A stretch of DNA of 64,000 nt from Puffinus mauretanicus (Eukaryota > Chordata > Aves > Procellariiformes > Procellariidae): NCBI GenBank assembly GCA_023333565.1, contig JAJKFH010000921.1, positions 62,001 to 126,000 on the forward strand, read 5' to 3'. Both the position numbers and the translations under genes were made by a program. The notes beneath the pieces are model-generated. The model saw nothing but the letters and a program-made list of their open reading frames with translations. It was not told the origin of the DNA and did no database searches. Below, in pieces: positions 1-12,960 of the stretch. The stretch's first letter is position 1, and every line of letters starts with the position of its first letter.

Positions 1-3000
1 TAGCCAATGCACCACCTTCCCTTGGTGAAGGCGGTGTTGGAAAACAAGACCACCACCACCAAACCCCTTAAACGGGAGGTTCAGAAGGGCTGATCCAAGG
101 GTGAGGATCAGCTCCACAACACCATCCAGAAAGAAAAATCACCTGGCATGTCTCTAGAGCGATTAGATCCCGAAAGAAGGCGATTTGTTAACGCCGCGGG
201 TCCGTCTCTTTTGTGCGGAGCCCAGACATCTGGCAGAAGCACGAGGTGCCGGTGGTGGCCGGCTCCATCCCCATTGCCGGCCAGCGAGCTGTGCTCATTG
301 AAACACCGACCGCGATTCTCATGCAAATGGCCGGACGGCGAGAACAGATGTGAAACATTTGGTTCTGTTCTTGTTGGCTTGTAAAGAAATAATGCGACTG
401 GAAGGGGGGAAAAAAGGGGCCAAGCAGGGTGCGGGGGGAGAAAGTTTATAACAATGGTTCTCCCTTGGTGGCCCGAAGCGATGGAGTTTATGTCAGGCTG
501 TGCCAAATTCATATCTCTGAGTGAATGGGACTAGCCCTGTCAAGCTTTGAGGTAGGGGCAATACACAAGTATTATAAATACAGGGAAGTGTAGAAGCTGT
601 GTCATGTCCAGTGTGGAGCCATCAATCATCTCCTCCCCGTCCTGAGTTTATAAAGTGGTTTCTGATGGTACTTAGACAGTTTACGCCGGCCGTGTGGACT
701 GGCTGGAAAAGCTGACTGCATGCTCCAAGTATGTCGCGTTTGCTCTCAGGGAGCTCCGGTGATGAGGTGCCCTGGCAGGTTTTGTTGATATTAGCAGACA
801 GAAAGGAAAAAAATCCACCGCCGCGAAGAAACAGGCAAGCCGAAAACACAACCCATGCTCCGAGTGAGCCCAGGCTGGAAGGAGCAGGAGGTGTCCGTCA
901 CCTCCCTTCCCCACAGCCTTGTTCAGTGCACGGGGTGGGGAAACGAGGCCAGTGGGAGAAGACATCTGGTAGTGACACAGATGCACGATGATGCTCAGTC
1001 TTCTCTCCTGTTTTTCATCATTCCCCTGGAACTACTGAGTTACTGTTCTGTTGGTATGGGACGCCCGTCCAGACATAGATAGGTCTTCAAAAATGTGTCA
1101 GGCCCTTTTGCTGTGGACATCCATGCAGAGAAACCTATGAAGACACACAACCCCCAGCAAAAAATATGCATGACATGCAGATGCATAGAGCTTGCACATT
1201 GCAAACATGCAGATGCTCCCCACAACCTTCTGCATGCCCGTACTCCATCTGCTCTCCTGTGCGTGCATGCAACTCAAATGCTTGTACACAGACAAGAGCA
1301 TCCCTTTGCACGCACACACACTGGATCCTGAGCTTGACTTTTCCCTTCTTTCTCTAGCTGGATACCTCTGAGCTGGGACACAAACTCACAAAATGAAGGG
1401 GAACCTCAAGGCTGAGCTTTTCCCACCTTCAGTAGTGACTGAGCCCTCCCGGCATATTGCTGCAGGTGCCTCTGACAGCTCCCAGGAGGGAGGGAAAGGC
1501 TCGTGGGTGAACACGGAGGCCTGGAAGGGAGTGGAGAGAGTGGGAAGGTGGAGTCTGGGGAGTTGGGGGGGCTGAGAAATGGCAGATCTGGGTAGTGCAT
1601 GGCAGATGTGGAGGCCAAGAAGGGCTGTTGTTGGTTATCAGCATGTTCAGACCAACCCGACCTCGTCTCAGCCCTCTTCCCTGTGTAGAGGTGACCACGT
1701 CTCCCTGGGCTTGTCCAACTGAGGCGGGGCGGGTGGACCTGTCTGATCTCCACCCAACCCCACCGCTTCTCTTAGCCAAACCTCAGGCGCAGCTGCGTCG
1801 AGGGAAAGGTGTCTGCTTATGTTTCGTGAAACGGTAAAAATCATGTTTTGAAACAGCCGAGCAGACGACTGCCTGCGCAGCTCAGTAATTACACACTCGG
1901 CGCTGTGCTGTACATGCAAATTAGGCCTAAAATGACACCGGGATGTTGTGCTCCCAAGTTGTCAAAAACTCAGTCCTGGGATTGCCTCCAAAACCCTCCA
2001 GCGCCTGGGACGCGCTCCCGGGGGGAGCTGGCTCTCGGGGTCGTGAGTCGCACCCCGCTCCGGTGGTATCCAGACCTCATCCCAGCGGAGCGATGGGCTT
2101 ACCCGCGACTGGCGTGCGGGTGTGAATCCCCGTAAACATCCCAGTGCAGGTGGGTGCGGACACAACAGGGCAGGTTTTCCCCCCCCCCCAGGATTTTTCT
2201 GGTGGGTTTAGCGTGGCGGTCGCCGCTGCTCGGCCATCGCCCAGCCCTATCTCGAAGCCTCAGCCAGTTATCCAGGCGTGACTTCACCCGCCGCTGAAGC
2301 GCAGCCATCTCAGAGCTGGCAGCGTTCTTCAGCATTGCGTAGCAGCAGCGCGGGCTGTCTGAGGATGGGATGCTAAGAATACAGTATTCAGCCCAAACTC
2401 CTGGGGTGATGCAAGCAGGCCAAATTTCCCATACAAGGCAGGAATGCGCGTCTCTCATTCCCCCTTCCAGCAGGAACTAATGCTATGTTACTGCTTTGCT
2501 TCCTTTTAAAGTGCTCTCTTCAGCCCAGCAAAGCCAATAAGCTGAGCTGTCACCAGCTCCGCTCAGCCAGGACGGAGCGGGAGCGGCAGCGCAGGGTCTC
2601 CCGGGGAGGGAGGCAAAGCCCGTGCCCTTCCCTCGGCAGCCCCCGGGGATTTGCTGGCTCTGATGCCGGTTTGCTGGGGGTACACCATTGCCCCCCTCTG
2701 CCTTGGTGCTGCTGGTTGCACCGTAGGGCTCGGTGTTTTCTGGGTGTTACAAACAGCCCGGGAGCACCGTGGGGCTCCGGGCTCAGGTTCTGTTGCTGGA
2801 CCAGTCGTTTCCAGCTGTGGTTTCAGCCCTCCTGAGGGGAGGTGGGGTATTTCAAAGGCATCACATGGAAAGAGCAAGCCATGAGGCTGAAAGCGGCACC
2901 TCCCCTTTCAACCCCCACTAGTACCATCGCTGTACAAAGGACAAGTTATCCCTTAAAACCTGCTGTGAAGGGAGAAGCTCATGGGCTTTACAGCCAGCCC

Positions 3001-4258
3001 CTCATCAGTGCCTCTCTGGCTCTCCTGCCCAGTACGCCTGCCTTCTCCCAGCCCTTCGGGAGCCTGATTCAGCCCTCGATGCTCTCCAAGCATTGCTTGA
3101 TATCCAATAAAGTCAATGAAAAGACTGCCCTTAGCTTCAGAGCCCTGTGGTTAAGCTTTTGGGGAGAGCCAAGGCTTTGTATGCTCTCTCATGAGGACCA
3201 AGGTGAACCAGCTCCATCTCCACTTAGGGTGAGCCTTGTCTCCAGTCCGGTCCTTCAGGTCATTTTCTCCAGCTGGCATGCCCATCCTGGACCAGGACAA
3301 CCTTACCAAGTACATCTCCATCAAAGCCAACCTTCCTTCACGAAACATGCCACTTTCCCCAAAAGCACACTTTTAACAGAAAAAAAGAAAAGTTTTATCA
3401 ATAGTTTGAAACCAGCCTTCCCTGTATGTTTAATATGGAACCATAAATGCAGATTTAGGGTTTAATTTTCCCTGTATTGTTTTCATTGTCTGGCTTGGCT
3501 TTTTTTTTTTTAAAAGTAGAGAATAATATTAAAAAGCACAAAAGGCCTGGAAGGTATTTATTGTTGTTCCAACCCGTAGCCAGTCACAACTGTATCAAAC
3601 CCCGCACAATGAAGCACGCAGCGCACAAATAAAACGAGACACAAACAAAGGTAATAAAAGAGACAAGTATCTGTTTCAAAAGCACTGGAAGAGCAGCAGG
3701 AGTGTAACTACTTCATGTTCCAGCTAATATAGCTGTCTGGAGTGATCCTCAGAAAGCTATACCAGGGAGCAGTTTATGGGTTTCCCTTGGAGAGCTCTTG
3801 TAAATATTTGCCTGCAGTGGCTGAGGACCACTGGGAACGCTGGGGAGGTGTTCATCATTTCGGTTTGCCAGCCCAGCTAACAAACCCGCTGTCTGGGGTG
3901 TCCGTATAGCACACCCTGCACCGCGGGCTGTAGGCACGGACGTGCAGACAGGGCATCACGCCGTTATTCTCAAGACGTGCCCGATGCTGGGTTACTCCGA
4001 GAGTGATTTTTCCATGGATGAGAGCTGCTGAGGCGTAAGTGCACCTGGGTGTAACAGCTCGCTTCAGGTGTGCAGCTCCCCTGTGTGCGGATTTGTACTG
4101 AGCACCGCACAGCCCCGGGCAGCCGCCTGCCCCAGCTCTCCGGGGGGAAATCCATCCCGCAGCCCCCTGCGAGGGGTGGATGTCATTCGAGCCAACCCAG
4201 AGTGACATAATGCCTTTCCCCATTGATAAAAGCCAAGATGAGAGCCGGGCTCAGCACC
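1..4258. other. Upstream non-coding DNA, no gene recognised
   Basis: Open frames here are short and lack domain signatures. Visible: an octamer-type ATGCAAAT at 320-327, a cluster of TGCATG words (1167, 1231, 1264) in a CA/TG-rich stretch, a C10 run at about 2179, and a T-rich run near 3500. The stretch 120-640 has an AT-balanced, motif-rich look that might indicate conserved regulatory DNA, but this cannot be judged without alignment. Confidence 0.7.
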
Positions 4259-4507
4259 CAGACCCCTCAGTGTAGCACCTAGATCTCTCAGTGTATTCCT
4301 CAGACCCCCCAGTGTAGCACCCAGACCCCCCAGTGTAGCTCCCAGACCCCTCAATGTAGCACCTAGACCTCTCAATGTAGTTCTCAGACCCCCCAGTGTA
4401 GCACCCAGACCCCCCAGTGTAGCTCCCAGACCCCTCAATGTAGCACCTAGACCTCTCAATGTAGTTCTCAGACCCCTCAGTGTAGCACCCAGGTCCCAGA
4501 CCTCTCC
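4259..4507. repeat. 21-bp tandem repeat with an 84-bp higher-order period
   Basis: Eleven full 21-bp units (4259-4489) plus a partial one. Units follow the pattern CAGACCCCYCARTGTAGYNC plus one base, alternating with a TAGACCTCTCAATGTAGTTC variant. Units 3-6 (4301-4384) and 7-10 (4385-4468) are identical blocks of four, so the array also grew in 84-bp steps. Because 21 is a multiple of three, one minus-strand frame stays open through it (a frame spanning 4064-4864); that frame is not thought to be a gene. Confidence 0.95.
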
Positions 4508-4671
4508 ATGCTCTTCAGGCTCACAGCTCTTTGCAGCCAAGCGACTCCCACCACGGTACTGGTCTGCCTGGTGTAAAGGGGTCCTTGCCTGCTCTTGGGG
4601 TGCACTGGGGGGGCCATTATCATGGTGCAGACAGCCTCCCTTATGCGGACAGGATGGGTGGTTGCTTGCCC

Positions 4672-4708
4672 GTGGGGTACATTGCCCGTGACTGGCAATG
4701 TACCCCAC
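4672..4708. repeat. Perfect inverted repeat, 15-bp arms and 7-nt loop
   Basis: GTGGGGTACATTGCC (4672-4686) and its exact reverse complement (4694-4708) are separated by CGTGACT. No mismatch in the arms. Confidence 0.97.
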
Positions 4709-4840
4709 ATGCCTTGTGTATTTTAGATGGCTGAGGAGTCTAATAGATGCAGTGCCAGTCCCCTGAGGATGCTGGTTGCAGTAAGTGCCACTAGCTGAGG
4801 TCCATGGGGCTGTTCCTCTGCCGGACCTGCACGTGGATGA

Positions 4841-4908
4841 GCACCAGAGGTGGGCTCGGTGCACCAGAGGTGGGCTTGGTGCACCAGAGGTGGGCTTGGT
4901 GCACCAGC
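4841..4908. repeat. 20-bp tandem repeat, about 3.4 copies
   Basis: Three adjacent copies of GCACCAGAGGTGGGCTYGGT at 4841-4900, then a partial copy that decays into GAGGGCACCAGTGAGGGC. It lies about 340 bp after the 21-bp array but is unrelated to it in sequence. Confidence 0.95.
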
Positions 4909-7900
4909 GAGGGCACCAGTGAGGGCCTTCATGGGCTGCAGGAGGAGCTGGGGTGGGCAGGCACCCAGCGGAGCATCTCAGCCAAGCGCCAAGGCTGCCG
5001 AATTCGCCCTGCCTGGCTCTGCTGTCTCCCAGCCCCTTCCACCATCACAGCAGTGGCTTCAGTAAACAGAGGAGAGGCGTGATCGGTCCCGCTGGTCCTG
5101 GAGGGTCCATAACCCGCTCCGGTCTTTGGGAAACCCTGATGCAGCTGCTTTCATGGGAGGCTGAGCCATTAACGAGCTGCGGAGGCCCTCCAGATAAATC
5201 ATCAGCCCGTATATCTCGGGGGACGACAAACGGGGGTCACTTAAACATCAGCCCTTTTGCCCCCTAGATGATATAGCGCATGACGAGGCGCCCCGCTCCA
5301 GGCCGTGCTCTCCCCTCCTTTTTGGCAGAGGCATCACCCTGAGCGCGATGGGCGCTTTGGGAAGGGCAGGTCCAGAGATCAGGACCCTGCCTGCAGCAGC
5401 CCCGAGCTCCCGTCGGGGCTCTGAATCCCATTCGGTCTCCTCCTCTTACTGGTTCTTATTAATTCATGCTCCCGATCTGAGGCCTCCCAGATGTCCTCAC
5501 ATCTTGTGCCAGCTCTCTAATCGAGCTGGCCTGTTCTCCATCCCCGCTGGGCAGGAGGTATCAGATAAAAGGTGGACAGCGTGCCGTGTCCAGACATCAG
5601 GTACAGAGATACGTTGCCTCCTGCCTCAGCCAAAGCAGGACTAAGATTTCAGCTGCTTTCTGCTCACAGGTCTGTTTGCTTTCTGAGTGCAGGCATTGCA
5701 TATTCTGCAACAGGCCAAGTCATTTTGTCAGGTTAAGTGAGTGCAGGCTGAAAATACTCCCTCAAAACATTTTTTTCTTTTTTTTTTTTTCTGGTCTATA
5801 TGATATTTCCTGTGGATACTCTTGTCCTTCCAAAAAAAAAAAAATTAAAACCAAAAGAAAAATCCCGTCCCTACATTTTTAGTGTCTATGGCTCAATATT
5901 TCAGGATACCTTTTCAACAAAACCCCCATCACTAGAGATGCTGCTCGGCTCTCCAGCACGTCTCCAGCACCTGCCCCTACCTGCTCGGTCCCCGCGGTGA
6001 TGCTCCGTGGGGATGCAGCTCCCATTCCCGGTGCTCGCATGGCTCTGCCGCTGCCCTGTACGCCCTCGGCACGTGCTGCGCCTACCAAGGGCTCTGCAGA
6101 TCCTGTAAGAGAAAGACCACAGTTCCTTTTTTAATGGTATGGGAGCATTCGGCTGGGACCTTGCTGCGCCAGGCTCTGTACATCCACACATGCTCTGCCC
6201 CAAAAGGCTTGGTGGAGCCAGAACCCACCCGGCAGCCAGAGAGCGCGGGGATGAGGCCAGCAGCCCCCGTCCTCCTGCCACCGCTGCCAGCCTGGGGCTG
6301 GGGACATCCCAGGTCTGCCCTGGTGACAGCAGCGGCTCATCCCTGGCACCCAGCCCCGCGCCGGGGCACTTCCCACCAGCCTTCCCCACACCACACCTCG
6401 CTGGCTGCTGATCCCACCGGCTCTGGAGGACAACGCATGTCCCTACAATCCAAAGGCAAAAAGTCCTTGAACTTTCTGTGTGATTTCAAGGGGGGGGCGG
6501 GGGGTAAGCCCAGGAGATTACCGAGATCAATAGAGGATTTTGGTAAAACAGGACTCACCATTGACTCCTCCCTCTCCTCCGGGCTCTCAAATCCTCGGCT
6601 GCTGCTGGCCTGTCCCCATTAGCTATTGTTCCTATTCATTTTAGATGAAGGGGCTTTTGTTGCAGGAGCCCATGCGGGGTCACATCGCCCCTCGGTTATC
6701 AATCTGTTTCTCTCTCCTCTGTCCCATACTCCATCTCCCCGGTACAATGGGATGTTTTCTTCGGCAGCAGCTTCCTGACAGGCAGCGGTTCCCTTTGCCT
6801 TCAGACCTTATAATCACTTGTTAAGCTGCGTTAGCCTCGGGCTCCCCGGTCCCTTTTCCACCATACTCCCAGTTTAACCCCTGATCCCATCTATGCTACG
6901 GGTCACCGGGAAAGGGGAAAAAAATATAGCCATCCCAGTGGGGCTGGTGCGGGCTGTGCATGCACGAGGCATCCGAGCTGGAAGCCTTCCACTTTCCTGA
7001 TTGTACGGGAGCACCTGGAAATATCAGATGGTGGAAGCAAAGTCTTCAGCTCTTGTTTGCCAAAGCGTCGGGGGATTTGAGTTGCTGAGCTTAAGCCTTT
7101 GCAGACTGACTTGCCAAAGGGCTCTCCCGGTAAGCAAGTCTGTTTCCTCGGTGCCCTGTGAAGGGACCCCAAAAGAAGGGCATCCCAAACCAGCCCATTT
7201 GGAATAATGGGAGACCTTGCTAATGGGCTGCTGCTGGTGGTGGAGGGGGATTTTGGGGATTCTTCCAGGCGTGCTGGAAAAAGAGCCCCGCTCGCTCTCA
7301 GAAGTAGCACCAGAAATGACTTGTGCAGCGGAGCATTCCTCAGGGGGGAGGCAGGAGGGGAGCGAGCAATAAAATAATAAATAGATAAAAGGAGAAAGGA
7401 ACAACCGCGCAAGGTAAGGAACGAGTGCAAACAGGACCACGGAGGAGAGCCTGCCAGGACCATCCCCAGGCTGAGCCCACACCAGCAGCGGGGCCGGTGC
7501 CAGGGAGCCGTGAGTCACGGGCACGATGCGCAGCCCTGCGAGCTGGGATGGCCGCGCTCGCCTCCGCCCTGCCAGCCCACCGGGGAAGGCGATCGCACGC
7601 CCACGCGCCCGCCACGGCACACGGAGCTCCCGCGGACCCCGGGGGATCCCGGCACCCCGAGGCATCCCACTGCTGCCAGGCTTTGGGAGAGGCACGCTGG
7701 TGTCTGTGATGGGGTGTAGTGAAAGGCTTTGAAATAGGTAGATCGATCAACGCGGCAGAAATTTAAGGGGAGAAGAAAGAGGCTGTACTGAAAATGTTAA
7801 GTCAGTTGTGTAAGAGGCTGAGTAAAATGGAAAGCACCTTTTGCTCTAAGCCCCTAAGTCATTAAAAAAACCCCACGTTATCCCTGAGAAAGGTTATTTT

Positions 7901-10002
7901 TGCATTAGGGCTAAAACAGGTAAGAGGTGTAAATTCTCAGAACTGGATGTCATGGCATCAGCCACACAATTTTTCTGGCTTTATAGTACAGCATTCACCA
8001 AACGGTCTTTGTACCGAGAGACACTCATCTAAAAATAAGGACAAAACCAGTCTGCTGATAAACCTTTATGGAATCTCATATTTGCAGCTGTACTAGCAGA
8101 GTCCGCAGCAATATGGGGTACAGAGGGGTGAAACTATTCATTTATTTCCCTGTATTGCCCTTTCTACCAGGTAAGACACCTTCCTTCTCGGAGAGCTGTT
8201 GCTGGCTGCCGGAGCCACCGGTGCCTTCAGCCCCAGCAGGCAGAAACGATGAGTCAGGTTCTGAAAAAAATCACAAGATTGCCTTAAATATCGTAAGGCT
8301 GTTTTAAATACAGATATATTTGGCTTATTGCTTTCTAGACACCAAAACTTTTTAAATAGACTCTGGTCATATTTTCCCTAGGCAACTAGCGACTTTTTAA
8401 AGGAAAGCTGAGATTCTCACCAATATTTCCAGGAAAAAAGCAGGAAATGTGAGTCCTGCGATACGATCACAGCAGATACACACACATCGTCCCTCTTTCA
8501 CACCAATTTCACTTCTCTTCTCTTGTTTTCTCTGCTTGAAATGACCATTTATTCAAACAGAAAATGTAGCATTGTTCTAAGTGTCTAGAAAAAAAGTATC
8601 CTAATAACCAGCATAAAGAAGTCAAACCACTTTGCATTGATCGCGCTCCTTCTACAGGGCCCACTCCAAAGCCCATTGATGTCAGCAAAGTCTTTTCATT
8701 GACTTCAATGAGCTTCGGATCACAGCGCAGATTTATAAAGGCATTTAGGTTCCTAATGATGTAAGTAGTTGCCTAGAGGTGTTAGGGGCCTAACCTGCGT
8801 ATAGCCTTTTGTAATTCACACCAGGCATCTACTTACATGTTGAAGCATTGAAATACCTGAAACGCTACAGTATCCTGAAGTCACCAAACACACCGAGTTG
8901 CAATTACGCTCACTAATTTTAGATAAAGTGATCTGGCTGCGTTGCAGCTGGAGTGGGTATGGATTTGGAAATCCATATATTCAAGATAAGTTTCTTTGTC
9001 AGAGAGGAAAAATGTCATAAAGTTGGGAGAAGATCTAATAGAATAATTCATTGCAAATAACATTTGTTATTAATTTTGGCCTGTTTACTATTTGGAAACA
9101 CATTTTTACTAGCCAGCCAGCTCTGCAGATGGCTGATTATTATTCATTGCAATTTTTCCCCCACTTTTCATTTAATAATTTGTGGATACACCAGCTTTAT
9201 TTCCAAGTAGTTGAAGTTTAATTCCTCAGCTAGGTCCACACCAAACAGAGGGGAAAAAAGAAGATCTAAGTCAAGTGTTTCATGTGCAAGTTTATTTAAA
9301 AATTCTATAATCTATGACAAACATTTCAAATTAAAAGGACATTCCCACAGGCAAGGAAATAATGAAGCCCTTAGAATCAGGCAGCCGAGGCATGAAGCTG
9401 ATAGCTATTTCCACATTTTATGTACTCTCAAAGGAGAAGAGCAAATTCTGAGAGCAATATCGTGTTGTGTTTGTAGCTATTTCGTACCAACTGTGGGCCA
9501 GATTCTGCAGCCAGCCTAAGGGTAATTTGTACAAGTGAGTGGGGAAAAGTCTGATTTCAGGTCTTTCTGTGCTGTATTCAGCACAGTGCTTAGCGTTAAC
9601 TGTTGGCTGTAATCCTGCAAATATATTTTACATGCATGTCGGTGGTTGCACCCATTTTAAGGGGGACTATTCTTCCATGTAAAGGTATTTGTGTATGTAT
9701 GTAGGGGTGGATATGATGGTTGGGCAAATCAGGAATTTGTGCTCAGGTACCCGAGGGGTGGGGGTGGGTAGTTCAAAAATCTGAGTGGACGGACAGAAGG
9801 TGGATAGAGTGCGGTCAGACGGACATCACGGTCTGATCACACTGCACACGCTTAACGGAAAAGTCCTGCGGAGTTCGGCTGACAAATGAGCCTGTCTGCG
9901 GGCAGCGAGGTGGATTTCCCACTGCAGCTCCAGCGGGCGGTTGGAAACTAAGTCAGCATCCAGGGAGAAGCTGTAGAGAACTGAGCTCTCCTCTCTGCCC
10001 TA
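4909..10002. other. Upstream non-coding DNA, no gene recognised
   Basis: Contains T- and A-runs (5770-5845), a G-rich run (6490-6505), GC-richer DNA at 7420-7700, and an AT-rich block from about 7740 to 9700 that includes the palindromic repeat at 8666. Near 9494 the words GGGCCAGATTCTGCAG again recall an old reptile/bird dispersed repeat. No exon-like frame with splice sites stands out. Confidence 0.65.
8666..8718. repeat. Imperfect palindrome of an old dispersed repeat
   Basis: The arms CCAAAGCCCATTGATGTCA (8666-8684) and TGACTTCAATGAGCTTCGG (8700-8718) pair at 16 of 19 positions around a 15-nt loop. The motif CCATTGA-GTCA with its inverse recurs in reptile and bird genomes in my recollection, and the following sequence (TTTAGGTTCCTAATGATG near 8745, GGGGCCTAACC near 8785) fits the same old repeat class. 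Family name not known to me. Confidence 0.5.
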
Positions 10003-10334
10003 TGGGACATCCCCGCACCCTGCGGGACAGCCTCCCGGGCACCCCCGCATCCCTCTACCCCCCGGGACAGCCTCCGGGGCACCCCCGCAACCCCCGGGAC
10101 TGCCTCCCGGCGTACCCCGCACCCCCTGGAACAGCCTCTCGGGCACCCCCACATCTCTCTACGCCCCGGGACAGCCTCCGGGACACCCCTCTACGCCCCG
10201 GGACAGCCTCCCGGACACCCCTGCACCCCCCAAGACAGCCTCCGGGACACCCCTCTACCCCCCCCGGTCAGCCTCCCGGGGCATTCCGCACCCCCCAGGA
10301 CAGCCTCCCGGGGCACCCCCGCACCCCGCTCCAC
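10003..10334. repeat. 32-bp GC-rich minisatellite next to the HS3ST3A1 promoter
   Basis: About nine diverged units built on GGGACAGCCTCCCGGGCACC followed by a CCYGCACCCC-type tail. Most units are 31-34 bp; two are 39-40 bp with an extra CATCCCTCTA-like insert. The plus strand is C-rich and the minus strand G-rich. The array ends about 110 bp before the inverted CCAAT box. Confidence 0.9.
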
Positions 10335-10444
10335 CCGAAGGGGCTGGGAAGCGGCTTCCCCGCGGGGGCCGCACCACCGCCCGCACCCCGCGGCTCTGCC
10401 GGGGCCGGGCCGGGGGCGGCTCTGCCCCCCGCCCCCGCCGCGCC

Positions 10445-10479
10445 ATTGGCCCGCCCCGCCCGCCCCGCTCCGCCCCGCG
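10445..10479 (+). promoter_or_regulatory. Inverted CCAAT box with adjacent GC-box cluster
   Basis: ATTGG at 10445-10449 is an inverted CCAAT box (NF-Y type), followed directly by three or four CCGCCCC-type boxes at 10451-10479 (Sp1/KLF type). This pairing close upstream of a CpG-island gene is a common core-promoter arrangement. Protein binding is inferred, not shown. Confidence 0.6.
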
Positions 10480-10486
10480 CCCGGCG

Positions 10487-10660
10487 ATGTCTCCGCCGAA
10501 GTTTGCCGCGGCGGGCGCTGCACGTGGGAGCCCCGCGCCGAGCCCCCAGCACCGGCGGGCTCCCGGCACCGCTTCCCCGCCCGGCCCCGGAGCGGCAGCG
10601 GGGGCGGCGGCTCCCCCCATCCCCCCCCCCGCGCCCCGCCCGCGGGGGATGCCCCCCTGA
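10487..10660 (+). other. Possible second, longer upstream ORF (57 codons)
   Basis: The ATG at 10487 (G at -3, T at +4, moderate context) is in the same frame as the main ATG but stops at TGA 10658-10660, so it gives no N-terminal extension. It lies just downstream of the GC boxes, so it may fall outside many transcripts. It is Pro/Ala/Arg-rich, as any frame would be in such GC-rich DNA, and has no recognisable domain. Confidence 0.25.
10521..10526 (+). promoter_or_regulatory. E-box CACGTG
   Basis: A palindromic CACGTG lies about 45 bp downstream of the GC-box cluster. It is the consensus for MYC/MAX, USF and related bHLH-ZIP factors. It may lie within the 5'UTR or at the start site. Single short motifs are weak evidence of function. 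Confidence 0.4.
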
Positions 10661-11865
<1,205 letters not shown>

Positions 11866-12129
11866 GGTGCTGCCGGCAGGGGGGCAATGGGAAAAGTAGT
11901 GGGTGGCCCCATCGCCCTGGGGACTGCATGAGGATGCTGAGGCAGAGCTAAACCCCCCAAGGAGCCCAGGCCCCCCAACATCTTGCTGCTTCCCGGCTCT
12001 TCTGGGGGGGTGGCTTTGCAAAACCTGAGGCTGATCTAACTCCCAGACGAGCCGCCCCGCAGCCCCAGCTGCCTCCCCTGGCAAAGCATCGTATCATTGC
12101 CTCCCGCAACGCCCAGCCCGGAGATGCAG

Positions 12130-12960
12130 CCGTTAAAAGCAGCTTTCCTATATTCGGTGAGGAGAAAAAATGTATTTCCCATGCAAATGTTTCAGCAGCC
12201 CGGTAATGAATAACCCAAAACGTCAGTTCCAGGCGCGCAACCCACGCACACACCTTGCCTAAGAAATGAGCAAAAAGGTAGATGGGGTTCTTCTTTCAAT
12301 TAATTATTTTTCATTAAATCAAATAAAAGGTATCCCCTTTAAAATGAGACAGTAAACGTTAAAGCCAAGGGGCAGGATTCTCATTAATGTTGTTTAGATG
12401 TTTTCCTTGTGTGTTTTAAAGTTAATAGAGGAGCGTCTTCTGGCAGATTCCTATAGAAAGGATTGGTTAGGGTGGGGAAGCGAAACTGCTCTTTTGCAGA
12501 GTGTGTCTGTGTTTGTGGCTTTCTTGAACGAACAAGCAAAAAGGAGAAGGTTTCGGGTACCCCCGGAGCTTGTTTTACTTTCGTGTTAAGCCCAGCTATT
12601 AGCAGAGAGGAGAGGATGATTTTGGCTCAGCTTGCAGTGACAGTATTGAAATGTGGAGTAGGATAGTACTGACAGTCCGAGTGTTTATGTAAAAGTCTTA
12701 ACACGTGGAAGTGATGAGCTTCCTTGTGTATCCGCCGGTGTCAGAAACACGCCGGGTTTTTGCAGGCAGCAGAGTGTGGGTTCTCCGAGAAGAAAGATTT
12801 CCTTTCGTGTGGGCTGAAGCTGTCTACAGAATTATATTTTTAGTGTGCGCTTATCCAATTTCCACATGCTGACCCTGTATCAGAAAGGAAACATTAAAAA
12901 CGAATCTGAAAAACCTCAAGAACTTTAATCAAGTCTTGACTTTGAAAAATAAACACATGG
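12130..12960. promoter_or_regulatory. AT-rich intronic block near exon 1, candidate regulatory element
   Basis: An abrupt change from C-rich to AT-rich sequence about 750 bp after exon 1. It holds an octamer ATGCAAAT at 12181-12188, homeodomain-type TTAATTA and CATTAAAT words near 12297-12317, and AGGTATCCCC. It resembles first-intron conserved non-coding sequence in composition only; function is inferred. Confidence 0.3.

Noticed and set aside
4064..4864. 266-codon minus-strand frame with a 7-residue repeat (LGATLRG-type)
   Set aside because: The heptad is the direct result of the 21-bp tandem repeat, and the frame continues into unrelated DNA and the 20-bp repeat. No start context, domain or conserved partner visible.
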